DNA from: Flammeovirgaceae bacterium UBA4659
Lineage (GTDB): Bacteria > Bacteroidota > Bacteroidia > Cytophagales > Cyclobacteriaceae
NCBI GenBank assembly: GCA_002405445.1
Contig: DHLV01000049.1
Span: 1-7,524, forward strand
DNA length: 7,524 nt
Direction: 5' to 3'
The notes under the pieces were generated by a model that saw nothing but the letters and a program-made list of their open reading frames with translations, ran no database searches and was not told the origin of the DNA. The position numbers were made by a program, and so were the translations under genes. This document shows positions 6,470 through 7,524 of the stretch, in pieces. Numbering within the stretch: the first letter of the stretch is position 1; every line of letters starts with the position of its first letter.

Positions 6470-7306
6470 TTACTCTGAGTTGCTATGATACCACTTACGG
6501 AAAGCCGCTGCCTTTGGCCGACTAACTGTAAATGAAGAATCGCCTCCATAGCCGGTTGTAATGGTAAGTTCAATTTTACCAAAGCGGGAGGAGGTGACTT
6601 TTTGTATTACATCTTTGTGCAAAAGGGCATCTCGTGAAACTTGAAAGAAAAGATAATTGGGTAGCAAATTGCTGAGGTGAGCCAATGAGCCATTAAAAAT
6701 TCCATTATCCCCTTCCACGGTGTATATCCTAACAATGCCTGATTCTATTTTCGCCAGGCGTATGTTTTGCGCTTGTATTCTTACTTTAGCATTTCCCCTT
6801 TGTGCTTCAATAAACTGTTCTGCCTGAACGATTTTCTGTCGGAGTTCATAAGCTAGCTTGGTAGCTTGTTGCGCATTCCTATCTGCTATTAACCAGTTTT
6901 TGTAAAAAGAAATAGCCCAAGTGATAAACGTAAGAAAAATCGCTAAAACAAAAGTGACTGCATTGATAACTGCCATTTGTATTCCTGAAAAGAAACCTTT
7001 TTTAGTAACCCACAGATAGGCGTTGCCAATAATGTTTAAGATAATTATCAGGCAAATAGACAGCAGCAGAAAGTGGAACAAAAATCTTTTGCTCGGGTTT
7101 TCTTTCCAATGAACTCGTTTTTCTAGCTGTTGCTCGATGACACGATTCATTTCTGTTATAGGTATTGATAAAAGCCAAGCTTCTAAAAGTTCAATCCATA
7201 AAAACCCCATTGAATTCGGATTGAAAATGTAATTAACAAGAAGATTAGCGAACAAACCTAAGAGAATAGGTTGAAGGATGCGCCAAAAGTATTCTTTGCG
7301 CCACAT
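6470..7306 (-). CDS. Membrane-anchored LytTR-family DNA-binding transcriptional regulator
   Basis: This 278-residue protein has four predicted membrane helices (about 8-28, 34-52, 74-97 and 109-135), then a charged helical linker, probably a coiled coil (138-185, e.g. RNAQQATKLAYELRQKIVQA), and a C-terminal LytTR DNA-binding domain (about 187-275). The LytTR part shows VRIYTVEGDNGIFNGSLAHL, then FFQVSRDALLHKDVIQKV, which corresponds to the F-R-x-H-R-S-x-L-V-N-x-x-x-I core, and ends in VSRPKAAAFRKW, the usual V-S-R-x-x-x-x-x-F-x-x-W finish. It has no receiver domain and no histidine-kinase domain, so it would sense at the membrane and bind DNA directly. The N-terminal layout resembles LytS-type kinases of Bacteroidota, with the DNA-binding domain where the kinase would be. 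The ATG at 7306 is 10 bases after the agmatine deiminase stop, so read-through transcription is likely. Its target may be the serine hydrolase gene downstream, which is an inference from position. Confidence 0.87.
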   Translation of the reverse strand: MWRKEYFWRILQPILLGLFANLLVNYIFNPNSMGFLWIELLEAWLLSIPITEMNRVIEQQLEKRVHWKENPSKRFLFHFLLLSICLIIILNIIGNAYLWVTKKGFFSGIQMAVINAVTFVLAIFLTFITWAISFYKNWLIADRNAQQATKLAYELRQKIVQAEQFIEAQRGNAKVRIQAQNIRLAKIESGIVRIYTVEGDNGIFNGSLAHLSNLLPNYLFFQVSRDALLHKDVIQKVTSSRFGKIELTITTGYGGDSSFTVSRPKAAAFRKWYHSNSE

Positions 7307-7316
7307 ATAAATTCTG

Positions 7317-7524
7317 TCAAATGCTGGGCTCCTGCTGACTCAAGCAATGAAAGGAACCTAATCCCCAAATGATGTCAGTAGAGTCTAATCCAACAACTTT
7401 TCTGTCCGTGAAGTATTGCTGAAGAATACTCAATGCCTTGTCATCGTTTTTATCTCTGAATGTGGGTACTGCTACGTATTTATTTGCTATGTAGAAGTTG
7501 GCGTAAGAGGCAGGTAATCGTTGG
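7317..7524 (-). CDS. aguA: Agmatine deiminase, C-terminal fragment (5' end outside window)
   Basis: Reading the minus strand from the window edge gives 68 residues ending at a TGA at 7319-7317, with no internal stop; the first full codon is at 7523-7521. The sequence is the C-terminal end of the agmatine deiminase family (PF04371): LPASYANFYIANKYVAVPTF, then a YFTDRKVVGLDS segment, then GLGSFHCLSQQEP. The Cys in FHCLSQQ is the catalytic nucleophile that forms the covalent amidino intermediate. The enzyme turns agmatine into N-carbamoylputrescine and ammonia, a step in putrescine synthesis from arginine. The related peptidylarginine deiminases of bacteria share the fold, but the YANFYIAN and HCLSQQ blocks favour agmatine deiminase. 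It is the upstream gene of the minus-strand group, with the LytTR regulator gene starting 10 bases on. Confidence 0.92.
   Translation of the reverse strand, partial: QRLPASYANFYIANKYVAVPTFRDKNDDKALSILQQYFTDRKVVGLDSTDIIWGLGSFHCLSQQEPSI

Noticed and set aside
7318..7347. A -33/-7 candidate (TTG, 19 bases, AGCATTTG, minus strand) for the regulator gene
   Set aside because: The -7 box misses both of its first two bases and lies over the agmatine deiminase stop codon; read-through from aguA is the simpler view.

Overview
The window looks like a piece of a Bacteroidota chromosome, probably of the Cytophagales type. The evidence is two Bacteroidota-restricted protein families side by side (DUF6452 and DUF6048), a bacillithiol enzyme (BshC), promoter-like TAnnTTTG boxes of the Bacteroidota sigma-A type, and A-rich start regions in place of Shine-Dalgarno sites. 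The lineage call below phylum level is an inference from recollection of these families.

Left part (1-2904). The window opens inside the 3' end of ftsY (signal-recognition-particle receptor, + strand). Facing it, and overlapping it by 18 bases, is a two-gene minus-strand unit for exported proteins: DUF6452 (upstream, candidate lipoprotein) and DUF6048 (downstream, likely outer-membrane beta-barrel-like). A 93-base divergent region with back-to-back -7 boxes separates this unit from rimO (ribosomal protein S12 methylthiotransferase, + strand), whose most plausible start is a TTG at 1597.

Middle part (2905-5251). A 139-base gap leads into bshC (last step of bacillithiol synthesis). Its stop overlaps the start of a 5-formyltetrahydrofolate cyclo-ligase gene by four bases (ATGA), so the two are probably translated together. 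An 82-base gap follows, with no convincing terminator.

Right part (5252-7524). The orientation flips to minus. In transcription order there is the 3' end of an agmatine deiminase gene (open at the window edge), then after 10 bases a membrane-anchored LytTR-type DNA-binding regulator, then after 84 bases an exported beta-lactamase-fold serine hydrolase. The gap before the hydrolase holds a 14-base A/T palindrome and a small cluster of direct repeats (TTGCTAT), which could be an operator for the LytTR protein next door.

Most of the window is housekeeping. The least ordinary piece is the LytTR regulator and hydrolase pair downstream of agmatine deiminase: a one-component, membrane-bound regulator with a possible target in the adjoining gap. 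No RNA genes, insertion sequences or CRISPR arrays were seen.
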